Origin: Actinostola sp. cb2023
Taxonomy: Eukaryota > Cnidaria > Anthozoa > Actiniaria > Actinostolidae
Direction: 5' to 3'
DNA: 64,000 nucleotides
NCBI GenBank assembly: GCA_033675265.1
Contig: JAUJYZ010000693.1
Coordinates: forward strand, 1-64,000
Position 1 is the stretch's first letter, and each line of letters begins with the position of its first letter. This document shows, in pieces, positions 1 through 10,952 of this stretch. The position numbers were made by a program, and so were the translations under genes. Under the pieces are notes generated by a model. That model ran no database searches. It was not told the DNA's origin and was given only the letters and a program-made list of their open reading frames with translations.

Positions 1-1282
1 AACTGTACATCATTTTACGTAATATGAGCAAGAAAAAATAGCAGCGAATCGAAACTGCTTTGACATTGATTTTCACTTCAATAACGAAACCATTTAATAT
101 ATCACAGCGTGAAAAGGTAGATTTAAGCAACTTTACGCTATAAATTAAAGCAGCTGAAACCTGCGTAAAGTTCAACTTTACATATATAGTCGTAAAGGCG
201 ACTTAAAGACGACGTAAAGTTCATGAATCAACTTTAAGCTACAATTTAAAGGAGCATAAATCTGCGTAAAGTTTAAAGATATTTATCGCACAAATCGAAA
301 ATTTCCAGTAGCCCAATTGAGCTCCAATATAGAGAGAAAATCTACTTGATACACATGCTCGAGAATCCAGCGTTTCATCCGAGCCCGCGCCGAAGAGCAC
401 CGCTAGATTCTCGAGCATGCTTGATACATCGATCTACTCTATATGCATGCATGCTCTACCGAGTCACGCAACGAGTGACCCATTTTAGTGTTTGGCAAAC
501 ACTGTTTTAGGGTCTCGGTAAAACGCGGAAACGAAAAGGCGGGGAGCGGAAAGCGGAAAAAAGCAGAAAGTCGGTAAAACGCCGAAAGCGAAAATAACGG
601 TAAAACGGAAAAAAAATGTAGCATTCTTTATGTAAAATATATCATTATTGATAAATATTCGCGGTACCGGCACCAGTAAGATTCGATTGCGATACTGGTT
701 TTTGACCAGCGCACAATCAGGAGGAGGCCCCATTTATACACCCGTATGTCGCACGCTCGCAAGTGTTTCTGGTGGTCGAATGAGTTCTCAGAGGGAACGA
801 GCAGGTTAGACTTGCGAAAGAATGAGAATTATGAATGCGATGACGCCGACAGCCCAAAATGTCGCGTCCAAAGAGTCATTGCGGTCAAGCTGCCCATGCA
901 TTTTACGAAGAATATCCGGTGTAATTGGAAGCGTTGCCATGAAGTCGCTTTATGGCGCGCATGAGCAGGTCTTTCTGGAATTTAAAGAGCGGTTCCTGTA
1001 AAGGGTTGTTGAACTCATGTTGTAAGTGTAATATGCGCACAACATTTAAATAACATGGGATGCTAGTATGCTGTAAGTGTAATATGCGTACAACATTTAA
1101 ATAACATGGGATGCTAGTAGCTTATAGAGTACTGACCATGAAGACCACGTAACGAAGTAGATGTTGAGCAGAGCATGGAACCGTTCTGTAACCAAAATAA
1201 AGACAAAAGCGGAAATATGCACGTAACTGTGATTTATATGTTGCTGCTGTTGACTGCGCAAATGCTTGTCTCCTGTATTTCC
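1..1282. other. no recognised gene; small hairpin and tandem duplication
   Basis: No ORF here resembles a known protein. A short inverted repeat lies at 354-419: CATGCTCGAGAATC on the left pairs with GATTCTCGAGCATG on the right. A 51-bp segment is tandemly duplicated at 1021-1071 and 1072-1122 with one or two differences. Positions 520-620 hold a loose purine-rich repetition of 'cggtaaaacg'. This is probably the decayed downstream flank of the DIRS-like element that follows. Confidence 0.5.
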
Positions 1283-1841
1283 TCAGCTCTTCATCAAGTT
1301 GCTGTTCCTGAGCATCGACTGCACCTGCAGGGGTAATGCGTCAAAGGCGTTATGAGACAGGTGTGGCTGGGCATGAGACCGGCCTTGTAGGGGGTTGGAA
1401 AGAAGTTTCTGCACAAACAGTTTGCAGTGCGCAGGGTCATGAATGCGTGAAATTGCATCGGCCATGGTGTTAGAGGCTGTGGGAATATACCGTGAAGTGA
1501 CGCGAAAGTTGTATGTCGCCGAGAGCCAGACGATTTTGCGCAGCCATTGCATCACTAATGGGTTGCCAGAGGTGCCCTTATTTATGGCACTTAATGTTGT
1601 TGTGTTATCAGTTCGCACTGTGATCCATTTGTATCACAAAGTTCCTCTTTCCACCGCTCCAGTGCTGCAAGTACCGTAAAAGTTTCCAGTAGGTTGATGT
1701 GTACAGGCGAGGTTGGTCTGTGTCCCAGTTGATGTAGAACCAGTCCCCTCGAAAGAATCCTCCTCCGCCAACCGGACAGGCGTCAGTAGAGAACTCGTCC
1801 AATTGAACCGGCTCTAATTCAACGAAAAACGTTTTTACCAT
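1283..1841 (-). pseudogene. DIRS-like retroelement RNase H region, broken
   Basis: The minus strand encodes an RNase H fold typical of DIRS/Ngaro-like elements in two frames. 1841-1608 carries the first catalytic strand (FSTDACPVGGGG). 1618-1283 carries the RTDNTTTLSAINKG strand and a terminal MADAISR motif (Asp late in the domain). A frameshift around 1610-1620 separates the halves, so the copy is dead. It lies in the expected order downstream of the reverse transcriptase at 2200-2690, on the same strand. The family assignment rests on these motifs and domain order; no tyrosine recombinase was found next to this copy. Confidence 0.75.
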
Positions 1842-2199
1842 TAAACACCCCTAGAAACTCTGTCCACCAGGCTAAATCAGCCCGCAGTTAAGCGTTAAGC
1901 CGTACGTGGTGATGCGGTCGTTGCATGCGGTTAACAGTGTCAATAATACGCCGTTAAAATGTCCTTCCGCCAAATACTACGCGTGCGGCAAAATTCAACT
2001 TGCCCACCAGGGACTGCAAGTCCCTTTTCGTGATTGATCGCTTCGCCATAGTTTCGTTAAGTAACAATCGCAGTTCGCACAATTTGCGGTCGGGCAACGT
2101 AAGTTGCCTGCGCACTGTATCAATCTCAATTCCTAAACAAAATCAATCGCTGACAAGGTCCAACCACCTTGTCCCAGTTTATTGTAAATTCAATTTCGT

Positions 2200-2690
2200 C
2201 TAAGAGTTTAATAAGTTCGTGGCATGATATGCTTGCTTGCACTCCTGTTCAGTGTCCCCTATCACTAAAAAGTCATCAAGATAAGCGAGGACTGTATTGA
2301 ATCCCCGCCTATCCATCATTCGCGTAATCGCCTGAGTCAATCTGTGGAAGATCTCTGGACTCTTCGCTGCGCCAAACGGTAGTTTACAGTCATACAAATA
2401 AGTTCGATTTTCATCTCCATTGAATTGCCAAGCAAGTCCTGTTGCGGTGTAGTTTGACGGGTGAATAGGCATTCCCGCGTTTGCGGCAACTTCCCGATAA
2501 GCGCTTTTAAGATCAATCTTAGCGAGATAAGCGTTAGGCTTGATAAGTGATACCGCTTTGTGAACCGTCGTGTATGAGAAGTATTTTGTGTCGGTGTATG
2601 AGTTCACATTGCTGTGTTCTGGTCTACTACAGTCATGTATGAGGTGGCTTTTGTCACTGTCCGGTTTAGGAATAGCTCCTAAAGCGCTTA
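2200..2690 (-). pseudogene. DIRS-like reverse transcriptase fragment
   Basis: The minus-strand reading contains RT motifs in order: AKIDLKSAYR (motif A with catalytic Asp), LPFGAAKSPEIFH (motif B-like) and YLDDFLVIGD (motif C, catalytic YxDD). The open stretch 2607-2200 extends upstream to about 2690 with an IPKPDSDKSHLIHDCSRPE block that is conserved at the start of DIRS-type RT. Upstream of about 2690 the frame is lost, although similarity-like text continues towards 2820. The thumb/connection region between 2200 and 1841 is degraded. It belongs to the same element as the RNase H piece at 1283-1841. Confidence 0.75.
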
Positions 2691-2906
2691 CTATCGTTGG
2701 TTTTTGTGTCTGTCACAATGTAGTTGCCATGGAGTATTTCGTCACGTATCGTATGTTCAACTTTGTTGCTGATTTGTAGTTTATAACTACTGCAGGTCGC
2801 AGTCACGTGATATAATTATAAAACTTTCCACAGGAAGCCCGACTAAAAGCCCGACTAATAAGAGTCGCGCACAAGCCAGTTCGCACCATTTCATCCATGC
2901 ATACTC

Positions 2907-3246
2907 AAGAAACCCAAGGACACAGGAGACAAAGACGCCACAACCGATGTCATCTACCGCGTTGGATGTAAAGATTGTGAGAAGTGCTACATAGGGCAGA
3001 CATCACGCGCCTTAAAAACACGCATCAAAGAACATATTAAAGCCGTGTTCACACTTGACCGCAATTCTCTGTTAGCTAAACATCACATTGAAACGGGCCA
3101 CCAATTTAATTTAATTTGAAGACGCCAGGATCATCGATCGTGAATCCCAATGGGACAAGAGACTATTCATGGAAGCGTGGCGTGACTGCAATTCTATTAA
3201 CGAACACATTTATTTCCCTTGTGTATATAAAAGTTTGTTGAAGTGA
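2907..3246 (+). pseudogene. Penelope-like element GIY-YIG endonuclease fragment
   Basis: The plus strand reads VIYRVGCKDCEKCYIGQTS followed by LKTRIKEHIKAV, the GIY-YIG core with the Cys pair seen in Penelope-like elements. It then reaches a stop at about 3117. In another frame it resumes as ARIIDRESQWDKRLFMEAW and ends with an INEHIYFPCVYK block, the usual C-terminus of these endonucleases, stopping at about 3246. One indel near 3115 therefore breaks it. The reverse transcriptase part is absent. The end of the element continues on the far side of the BEL insertion, near 10617-10680. Confidence 0.75.
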
Positions 3247-3273
3247 TCTGTACATTATCTTAGCCTACCATAT

Positions 3274-3659
3274 TGTTGTGTCCCCGAGTGACGTTAGGAT
3301 TGAAGACTAGAGGACACTAGTGCCAACCACGAAATATACAAATTCCAACGCTCCACAAGTACAGTGAGGTCTTTATTGACATATATTAATGCGGTGAAAA
3401 CTAAGATACAATCAAGATATAAATGACAAATTAGGCGAGGAACGGAAGTTATATGAAACAAGCAAATAGTGCAAAATACAATGACGGAATAGCTAGATTA
3501 CAGTGACTTACATCTTATGGTCTTACACACTCTGAGCACTCCAAACCACGTTTTCAAAGGGACGCTAATGTATAGTGTTTCACCGGAAGTGCTCGGCTTA
3601 CGTAATGACTAATCCAAGTAAAAATACAATTATGAAGTAAATAAATGTCGAACACAACA
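3274..3659 (-). repeat. 3' LTR of the BEL/Pao element
   Basis: 386-bp copy of the repeat at 10231-10616, bounded by the inverted heptamer TGTTGTG/CACAACA. Because the element is on the minus strand, this is its downstream LTR. Directly inside it, 3660-3669 reads GGGCGAGGAG on the minus strand, a plausible polypurine tract for plus-strand priming. Confidence 0.9.
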
Positions 3660-3982
3660 CTCCTCGCCCAAGGACACGGTTCCTTGCTACTAAACTATGG
3701 TTAAAAACAGGTTACGAAAACTGATGAAAATAACTGAAACTAAAGTTCTAGTAAGTGTTCTTCCTTGCGTCGTTCAGGCTTTGTTGTCTTTCTTGGTCGA
3801 CATCACAAACACGAGTTGGCCGATGGGTCGAAGCAAGGTTTTGCCTCCCTTTCCAGCGTGTGTTGTGAAGACCTCTGCTTTCCTTACTGCTCCGTCTTCA
3901 CTCCTGATTGCCTTGGTGACTTTTCCGAGGGACCAGTTGTTGCGGCGGGTTTCCTCGTTCTTGACATACTTGTCTCCAACTG

Positions 3983-5010
3983 CTAGGTATTAGGTTGGAG
4001 TTCTTGCCATTTCGCACGTCGTTGTAGGTTCTGTAAGTACTCTCGTTTCCATCTGGTCCAAAACTGGTCTGCCAAGTATTGGACTCTTCTCCATCTCCTT
4101 CTCGCGTACAGATCTTCTGGGACGAAGTCTCCAGGGGGAGGAGTGAGAGGACGCTCCTTTGCTGTGAGCAGCATCGATGGGCACAGGGGCTGGACTTCAT
4201 CTGCGTCGGATGGAACAGCTGCTATGGGCCGAGAGTTGACTATGCCGGTTACCTCTGCCATCAAGGTAGACAGCAGTTCGTGGGTTAGTTGAGAACTTCC
4301 GATCTGTGTAAGCATGGCATCTAAGATGCTCCGTATAGTGCGGATTTGGCGTTCCCACACTCCGCCGAAGTGCGAAGCATGGGGCGGGTTGAAGATCCAC
4401 TCGCAGCCTTGTTCCGTTGAGTACCGTTGGATCTTCTGTTGATCGGTCTCTGTCAAGGATTGTTCCAGTTCTGACTTGCCGCCGACAAAGTTGGTCCCTC
4501 TATCACATTTGATTCTTGTGGCAGGTCCTCGTATGGCGAAGAATCTACGAAGCGCGCAGATGAACGAGCTGGCATCCATAGACTCTAGGAGCTCTATATG
4601 GATGGCTCGAGAGCTGAGGCAAGTAAGCACCAGTCCCCAACGTTTGGAGTTTGCTGCACCTCCACGGAGTTTGCGGGTGCGTACGTACCATGGGCCAAAG
4701 ACGTCGATTCCTACGTTCGTGAAGGGTGGACTTGGTTCTGTGCGGTCTTTCGGTAGATCTGCCATATGCTGTGTCATTAACATTCCTCTTGATTTCTTAC
4801 AAGTTACGCATGCGTTGAGGACCTTTGTGACAGCTCCGTGTCCTGAGATAACCCAGTATCCCGCTTGACGCACAGCTCCGTGTGTGATCTGCCTGCCTTG
4901 ATGGTATGTAGTTTCGTGATAGTGGCGGATCAATAACTCCGACAAGTGATGACCTTTAGGGAGGATTGCAGGATGTTTCTCTGTTTTTTTTGTTGACCGA
5001 CTGGTTAGGC
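3983..5010 (-). CDS. BEL/Pao integrase, C-terminal part of pol
   Basis: The open frame from Met at 4945 to 3983 (320 residues) extends in frame upstream to about 5010. It has a zinc-binding HHCC region (H10, H15, C46, C49 counted from the 4945 Met). The catalytic core has Asp81 (GIDVFGPW), Asp148 (KCDRGTNF) and Glu198 (GGVWERQ). A Trp-rich C-terminal segment WTRWKREYL is typical of BEL/Pao integrases. The catalytic residues are intact and the frame is uninterrupted, unlike the rest of pol. It inserts cDNA into the genome. It is separated from RNase H by unrelated sequence at about 5010-6850, so it cannot be made as part of a normal polyprotein. Confidence 0.88.
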
Positions 5011-6850
5011 CAGTGCGATGGGTTTTGCAAGGTATTCGGACCAGCGTTGGAGAGGGAGAGTCGGAATGGTGGGTTGGGATATCAAAGAGCAGGAGACATG
5101 CGGGGTGAGGGGAAAAGGGTTAGTTGAATGTGAGACTTTCAACTAGAGGATGTAAGTAGGGGAAGTGGGATGGAGTGTGGGAATCTACTTGGGGTGTTAG
5201 AAAGGGGCTAGAGGAAATGGGGGAATAGAGAATTGTAGGGTGGGAGGCTTGGATGTATACTGGAAGGTGAAAGAGAGAAAGAAAAGAGGGGGAAACGGAA
5301 AATACTTTAAAATAGACAAAGGAGAAATTATGTGTGTGGGGATGGGGGTAGAGAGTGTTTTGGTCTGGTAGACAAAAGGATGATAAATAGATTTGGTGCT
5401 AAAGGTGGCAGAAGATAAAATAAGCTGATAAGACAATTGCCGGGATCTATATATAGTTGAAGAGGGCTGTGATGGTTAAAATGGGAGGGAAAGAGTGCGG
5501 TGGTTAAAGCAATGGTTTAAATAATTTATAGAATGTTGTGTAGAGAATGGTGGGGTGGAGGGATCAGGGACGGTTTCGAGGAACGGTGGAGGATTAGAGA
5601 CATTTAATGATCTAAGATCGTTGGTAGTTAAAAAGTTCCATAAATTGGGCATGATATGAGGGGCAGGGGTCAAACGGAAAGAGTTCAGATAGGGATCAAC
5701 GAAAGTGAATGTAGGCCACAAGGACGGCCGTGAAAGCATTCCCGAGATTATTAGGTGGTGACATGTTCGTAAATAAATCGAAAATGCAGAAAAGATAGGG
5801 TAAAATATATGGATGAAATGGTTTTAAAAAACGTGAAGCCTAATAATGATAATCAACCTAGAATTAGCCACCGTGGAGGAAGGGAAAGAAAAATAAGCTG
5901 TAAGGCCCGAAAAGATAAAATGAAAGTTCTATTAATACCCACTGTACAGTGAACATATATGATAATGGAATAAAACTAATACTCTGCTATGGAGAAGTAT
6001 ATACATGTTAGCTAAAGTTTAAGATCTAAGCCATGGAGGTAGGTATATATTTAAAATCGCGCGTAGTCAGAAGTGAGATAAGACAGTGGACGTGTAGGGA
6101 GTGACCATGGGACATGAATATGACAAAAATGCGGCGGTGATGCGTGGAAGAGTTTGGAAGCAAAATAGGGTCTAATGTGAAGAAAGTGTGGTGTTCATGC
6201 GGATAGAGGGCGGCGTAAAATTGTAAAATGGAAAGCGGGGGCAATATAACTAATGGGGTTTAATTTAAAATGAGCTCACAAATTTACGGAAAATGGGGAA
6301 GCCTCGTCGTGATGGGGAAGGAGTGTTTCTGCTGTCGTGTCGACGGCTGAAAAGTAACCCTACGACATGGTAAAGAGAGAAATTCCTGGTTATGAGGGGG
6401 ATGAGAGGGAAAATCCAGTGCGGGGCGCGTGTTCTAAGGTGGGGTTGGCACAAATTTTAGGATTTGGTCTTCTTGGTGAGATACTAAGAAGGGCTGAATA
6501 ATGCGTTGCAGGGGTCTATGTATAGGGGGGACTGGGGAGAGTTGTGGGTTTCCTGTGGGTGACCTTTGGGGTTCCTGTGGGCGGATGTGGGGGCGGGGAC
6601 TGGTTCGAGGATAGCAATGGCGTCGTGATGGAAGGAGTGTTTCTGCTGTCGTGTGACGGCGTGAAGATAGAGAGAAATTCCTGGTTATGAGGGGGATGAG
6701 AGGGCAAATCCAGTGGTGTTCTAAGGTGTTGCAGGAGGAGTGGAGCCGTATATAGACAGAGTAGGACACCGAAAGGATAACGTCTGTGGGGAGACTCGAT
6801 TGAAAAAGGTAAGAGGTGGGATGGGGGTGATCTGCAGGAATGCTGGTGAA
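5010..6850. other. foreign purine-rich segment replacing the RNase H-integrase linker
   Basis: The BEL pol frame stops making sense just after the RNase H end motif (NPADLATRG, about 6880) and resumes at about 5010 ahead of the integrase zinc finger. The roughly 150-residue linker normal for this family is missing. In its place is about 1.84 kb that is G/A-rich on the plus strand, with only proline/serine/leucine-rich spurious frames on the minus strand. An imperfect direct repeat of about 130 bp is visible: 6308-6443 resembles 6621-6731 (shared 'gagagaaattcctggttatg'). No TIR, LTR or target duplication was recognised. Confidence 0.6.
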
Positions 6851-6859
6851 TGCTTGCGT

Positions 6860-8745
6860 CGATACCTCGAGTAGCAAGATCTGCAGGGTTGTTGGTAGTT
6901 TCAACGAACTTCCACTGGTCGGGTTTTGAGACACTTCGTATGATCTGAACTCTGTTGGCTACGTAGGTGTAGAATCTCCTGCCTTCGTTATGAATATATC
7001 CCAGGACGACTTTGGAATCCGTGTCAGTAGAAGGTAACTTCATGAATCTCCAGGTCGATTTCGGACAAAATCCTCCTGACAGCTTGTACGACGAGTACGG
7101 CGCCACACAGCTCTAGACGAGGGATGCTTGTTATCTTGATTGGAGCGACCTTTGACTGTCCAAAGAGAAAGCTCACGTGTACATCGTTGTTGTGGTTGAT
7201 CAAACGCAGATAGACAGCTACACCAATTGCGTCTTCGCTGGCGTCTGAAAAGGCGTGAACTTCGGCTCGTGTGATTGTGCCAAAATCTCTTGGGTGGAGG
7301 CAACGCGGGAGTGATGCATTCTGAAGGTTCGGTAAGGCATCTTTCCATTGTTTCCATTGCCGCATTAGATCCTCGGGTAGCGGATCGTCCCAGCCGAGAT
7401 TGTCGCCGTTTCGTGTCTTTCCCATGCTGACGAGTTTCTGGAGGAGGAGCTTGCCTTTCAGAGTAACCGGAACTGCCAGTCCCATGGGGTCGTAGATGGA
7501 GTTGACCACTGAAAGGACCCCTCTTCGGGTGAACGGCTTGTCTGGGGTTGATACCTTGAAGGTGAACTTGTCGTCTTGTAGGTTCCACTGGACGCCTAGT
7601 GAGCGTTGAGTGGGAAGTGCTTCTTTACGTAGGTCTAGATCTCTGACGTCTTTAGCTCTGTCGTCTGCTGGTAGCGCTTCCATGACTTCGACGGAATTCG
7701 AAATCACTTTGTGGAGACGTATGTTGGCCGTGGCTAGCGCCGCTTGTGCGTTCTTGATCAAGGTGATTGTCTCCTCTGGTGTCGCACGTGACACTAGACC
7801 GTCGTCTACGTAAAAATTCCTTTGGTTCTTCTCCGTAATGCTCCTCGCCGTCAAGCGCTGTTTTCTGTAGGCCGAACGTGGCCACTGCTGGACTCGGACC
7901 ATTACCGAAGAGGTGCACTGTCATTTGGTACGCGATGATCTCCTCTAGGGGGTCGTTGTTTCTGTACCAGAGGAAACGTAGGACGTTTTGATGTTTCTGG
8001 TCGACTTTGAAGGAGTGAAACATCTGTTCCACGTCGCACATCGCCGCTGTGTTGTGGTGACGGAAACGCAGGAGTACTTCAAATAGGCTGCTGGTGAGGT
8101 CTGGACCTGTTAGAAGCTCTTTGTTCAGCGAAACGCCCTTGAACTCTGCCGACGAGTCGAAGACGACACGGATCTGGGTCGGTTTTCTTGGGTGGTAGAC
8201 TCCGAAGTGTGGCAGGTACCAGACGTTTCCGTTGTTCTCGTGGCGGTTCAGCTGCGCATTAGGGGCCGGTATTGCGTGTCCCTTTTCGAAGATCTTTGCC
8301 ATAAACTCGAAATAGTCTTTCTCCATCTGTGGCTTCCTTTTAAGGATTTTCAGGAGTCCGGTAAGGCGACTCTCTGCTTGATTTCTGTTGTTTGGCATTT
8401 TCACGTTTTCAGAACGGAAAGGGAGAGGCATTACCCAGTTCCCCTTGTCGTTCTTATGAATGTTTTTCTGCATTATCTCTAAAAACCTTGTGTCCTCCAA
8501 TGAGTGGCTGGGTTCATTGTCAGATGCTGTTGTATGGTAGACGTCGTTTTCTATTGACTTTCTTGTGTGTTCGCCAAAGCTTTCTTTGACTTGGAAGAGG
8601 TTTGGGCAAGGTGACACTTCTAGCTGTACGTTTTCGTTGGCGACGTCGGGCGTAGATACTGCGGTGTGTTTTGTGAAAACATGAACTGGGCCTCCGATGC
8701 GGTTCAAACACACTTGACCTGAGATGGTCCAGCCAAGGTCTAGCT
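6860..8745 (-). pseudogene. BEL/Pao pol: reverse transcriptase and RNase H, frameshifted
   Basis: On the minus strand, 8745-7830 encodes the RT start (LDLGWTISG, NRIGGPVHVF, then VVFDSSAEF and MCDVEQMFH with the first catalytic Asp). 7830-7024 encodes FYVDDGL (the YVDD box), YDPMGL and the BEL-specific region, then the RNase H start VHAFSDASEDA. About 7060-6860 completes RNase H (TDSKVVLGYI, NPADLATRG). Frame changes occur near 7820, just before YVDD, and near 7035. Both the RT and RNase H active-site motifs are legible, so this is a recently broken copy. Beyond 6860 the frame enters unrelated sequence. Confidence 0.85.
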
Positions 8746-9632
8746 TTTTTTTTTTTTTTTTTTTTTGGGCCGTTCTTAAAGGCTCTGACCTTTAACAGCT
8801 CGGGCACGTCTCTGCCAATAAGTAACTGAACGTCTGCTTGGTTGTCTAAGGGTGGTATCTCCTCTGCGATGCCTCTGAGGTGGTCAAATCGATTCGCGAT
8901 TTCCGGGTTGGGGATTTCACCTTTGTCGCGGGGAATATGTGAGCACTCGACCAGAGTAGGCAATTTGGATGATTTTCCGTTGGCATCGATCATTATCCCA
9001 GCGACGCGGCGACCGTAGTTGACCATCTTCTCACCGCTGCATGTTGACAGTAGGTACTTTTCTGAAGGACCGCTTATTTTCAGCTTGTTCACCAGTTCCG
9101 GCGCGATCATAGATGCGTTACTTTGATCATCGATGATTGCGTAGACTCGATGACGTTCGTGTGGACGCTCTTGATGGAACACATCGACCAGCAATATCTT
9201 ACTGCATGATGTACCTCCTCTTTGACATACGGAAGTACAGTTAGACTTTAGCTCCTCTTCGTTCTTCTCTTTATGAAGGAAGGCAGGATGGCGGTCGCTG
9301 CCGCACTTAGTACAGGTGACCTCGACCTTGCACTCTTTGGCAACATGCCCTGTTTCGCAGCAGCGAAAGCAGAGTTTTTCCTTGAAGATCCACTCTGTCT
9401 TTTCCTCCATAGTTTTCGCGTCGAAGGCCTTGCATTCTGACAGCGTGTGACCAGTGCGGTCGTGGAACTTGCATCGATTCTCTTCATCTCCGCTACTGGT
9501 CTTCAGGACTCGTCTTGTGTGCTCTTCTCTTACGGCTTTCCTACTCGATTTCTCTCCCGGATTTAGGGGTTGGACTCCGCTGGCTTGGGCGTTCGGATGA
9601 TTCTTTTGACTGGCTTGTTGTTGTTACTCCAT
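8520..9632 (-). pseudogene. BEL/Pao gag C-terminus (zinc knuckles) and aspartic protease
   Basis: The open minus-strand frame runs from about 9632 to 8520. It contains NRCKFHDRTGHTLSEC, a CCHC knuckle CFRCCETGHVAKEC, a third Cys/His cluster CTKCGSDRHPAFLH, then a retropepsin-like segment AIIDDQSNASMIAPEL, where DDQS stands in place of the usual D(D/S)GS. It ends after LLIGRDVPELL and a run of lysines translated from the T22 tract at 8745-8766. Beyond that tract the true pol frame (LDLGWTISG) is in another phase. Knuckles bind the RNA genome and the protease would process the polyprotein. The Gly-to-Gln change in the protease motif may be inactivating or a lineage variant. Confidence 0.8.
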
Positions 9633-9667
9633 GTGCGCCGGGCGTTCTAGGCGGCTATACTCCATCG

Positions 9668-9925
9668 TCAATTTCGCTTCTTCCTCATAGTCTCCCCATT
9701 TATCGTGTTGGTACAATTCTGTTGTAGAAGAGTTTCTTTATATTTCTCTGTTGCGTCTTGTAAGAGTCGTAAGTCGTTGTCGTCGTGTTCTTCTTTTCCC
9801 AGCGCGTTGTCGAAGGCGTTTTGTAATACGTTAGCGTCCCTGTCGAGTTCCTTTCTTTTGTTTTCGATTTCATTTTGAAGCGCCTTTCGCGAAAGAGAAC
9901 GTTGGCGTTTTTCGTCGACTTCCAT
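9668..9925 (-). pseudogene. BEL/Pao gag N-terminal remnant
   Basis: An 85-residue minus-strand ORF starts at 9925 with a charged, coiled-coil-like sequence (KALQNEIENKRKELDRD). It sits at the place expected for gag, about 300 bp inside the 5' LTR. It stops at 9668, and the capsid-like middle of gag (several hundred residues in intact BEL elements) is missing before the zinc-knuckle frame begins at about 9632. Assignment rests on position and coiled-coil character. Confidence 0.55.
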
Positions 9926-10199
9926 TTGGGCGTCCGCTGTAATGTTTTACTGTAGGCTCAGCGTACCACAGGGATCCCACAACATGGATGGTCACGGATT
10001 TGGTTTAGAAGCGTTCGATTTTTCAAGTATCTTTACGACTAAACTATAGCAACATAGAGCACAAGCAAACCAAGAGGGAAGTAGGAGATATAATCGCTGA
10101 CCTTGGATTGTTTTGGACGAGTTTCAGTGCGATGTTTGATGTCTTTACCGGTGCGATAAAGTTACGGATCTCGATTTCAACGATGACTTTCTTCGTAGA

Positions 10200-10217
10200 A
10201 ACTCCAACCGATCGCCA
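10200..10217 (-). promoter_or_regulatory. candidate primer binding site of the BEL/Pao element
   Basis: On the minus strand, 13 nt after the 5' LTR, lies TGGCGATCGGTTGGAGTT. Its complement ends in CCA, as a tRNA 3' end must, and the plus strand just upstream (GAAAC at 10197-10201) matches the conserved T-loop/T-stem spacing. The tRNA species was not identified. Confidence 0.5.
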
Positions 10218-10230
10218 AAAGATTTTTCAC

Positions 10231-10616
10231 TGTTGTGTCCCCGAGTGACGTTAGGATTGAAGACTAGAGGACACTAGTGCCAACCACGAAATATACAAAT
10301 TCCAACGCTCCACAAGTACAGTGAGGTCTTTATTGACATATATTAATGCGGTGAAAACTAAGATACAATCAAGATATAAAAGACAAATTAGGCGAGGAAC
10401 GGAAGTTATATGAAACAAGCAAATAGTGCAAAATACAATGACGGAATAGCTAGATTACAGTGACTTACATCTTATGGTCTTACACACTCTGAGCACTCCA
10501 AACCACGTTTTCAAAGGGACGCTAATGTATAGTGTTTCACCGGAAGTGCTCGGCTTACGTAATGACTAATCCAAGTAAAAATACAATTATGAAGTAAATA
10601 AATGTCGAACACAACA
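10231..10616 (-). repeat. 5' LTR of the BEL/Pao element
   Basis: Second 386-bp LTR copy with TGTTGTG/CACAACA ends. It is upstream with respect to the minus-strand element and would carry its promoter. CATAT directly after it matches the CATAT before 3274. Confidence 0.9.
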
Positions 10617-10952
10617 CATATCATCGATGCTGAGGAAGGTTGTAGTACAGCAACCGAAACGTCCATAATAAATTATAGTCAGTGACAACTTTCAATTCTC
10701 CAGGTTTTCTCATTATGCCTGACTACAGCTACCACATTTTCAACTCAACAATAACATATTTCACAATATCAGTTTTGCACGTTTGTTGTTGAGTATTTTA
10801 TAATAAAGACTTCAAGTTATTAATGATAATTTACATCTAGATCTGTTTGTGACTCTGTTTAGTTATATTGTTCTCTATCTCAAGGCACAATATAGGTTGA
10901 CATTGGGTATTGCAATGGGCAAGTGTTTGAATACACCAATATATCCCTCGGC
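10617..10952. other. Penelope-like 3' tail, then downstream flank of the C7orf25-like gene
   Basis: 10617-10680 (catatcatcgatgctgagga, then cagcaaccgaaacgtcc) resembles the conserved 3' end of Penelope-like elements and continues the copy interrupted at 3273. The rest lies just past the stop codon of the C7orf25-like gene and should include its 3' UTR. No convincing AATAAA was found on the minus strand. Confidence 0.5.

Larger units (their letters stand above)
3274..10616 (-). mobile_element. BEL/Pao LTR retrotransposon, complete boundaries, inactive
   Basis: Two 386-bp direct repeats at 3274-3659 and 10231-10616 differ at very few positions, start TGTTGTG and end CACAACA. The element is flanked by the 5-bp target duplication CATAT at 3269-3273 and 10617-10621. 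The internal region reads on the minus strand: gag N-terminus, zinc knuckles, aspartic protease, RT with YVDD, RNase H, then an integrase of BEL/Pao type. It is disabled by several frameshifts, a 22-T tract, a shortened gag and about 1.85 kb of foreign sequence between RNase H and integrase. The near-identical LTRs suggest fairly recent insertion. It landed in a Penelope-like copy about 330 bp beyond the stop codon of the C7orf25-like gene. Confidence 0.92.

Noticed and set aside
5197..6453. Several Pro/Ser/Leu-rich minus-strand ORFs
   Set aside because: They arise from purine-strand asymmetry in the segment interrupting the BEL element. No domain was recognised.
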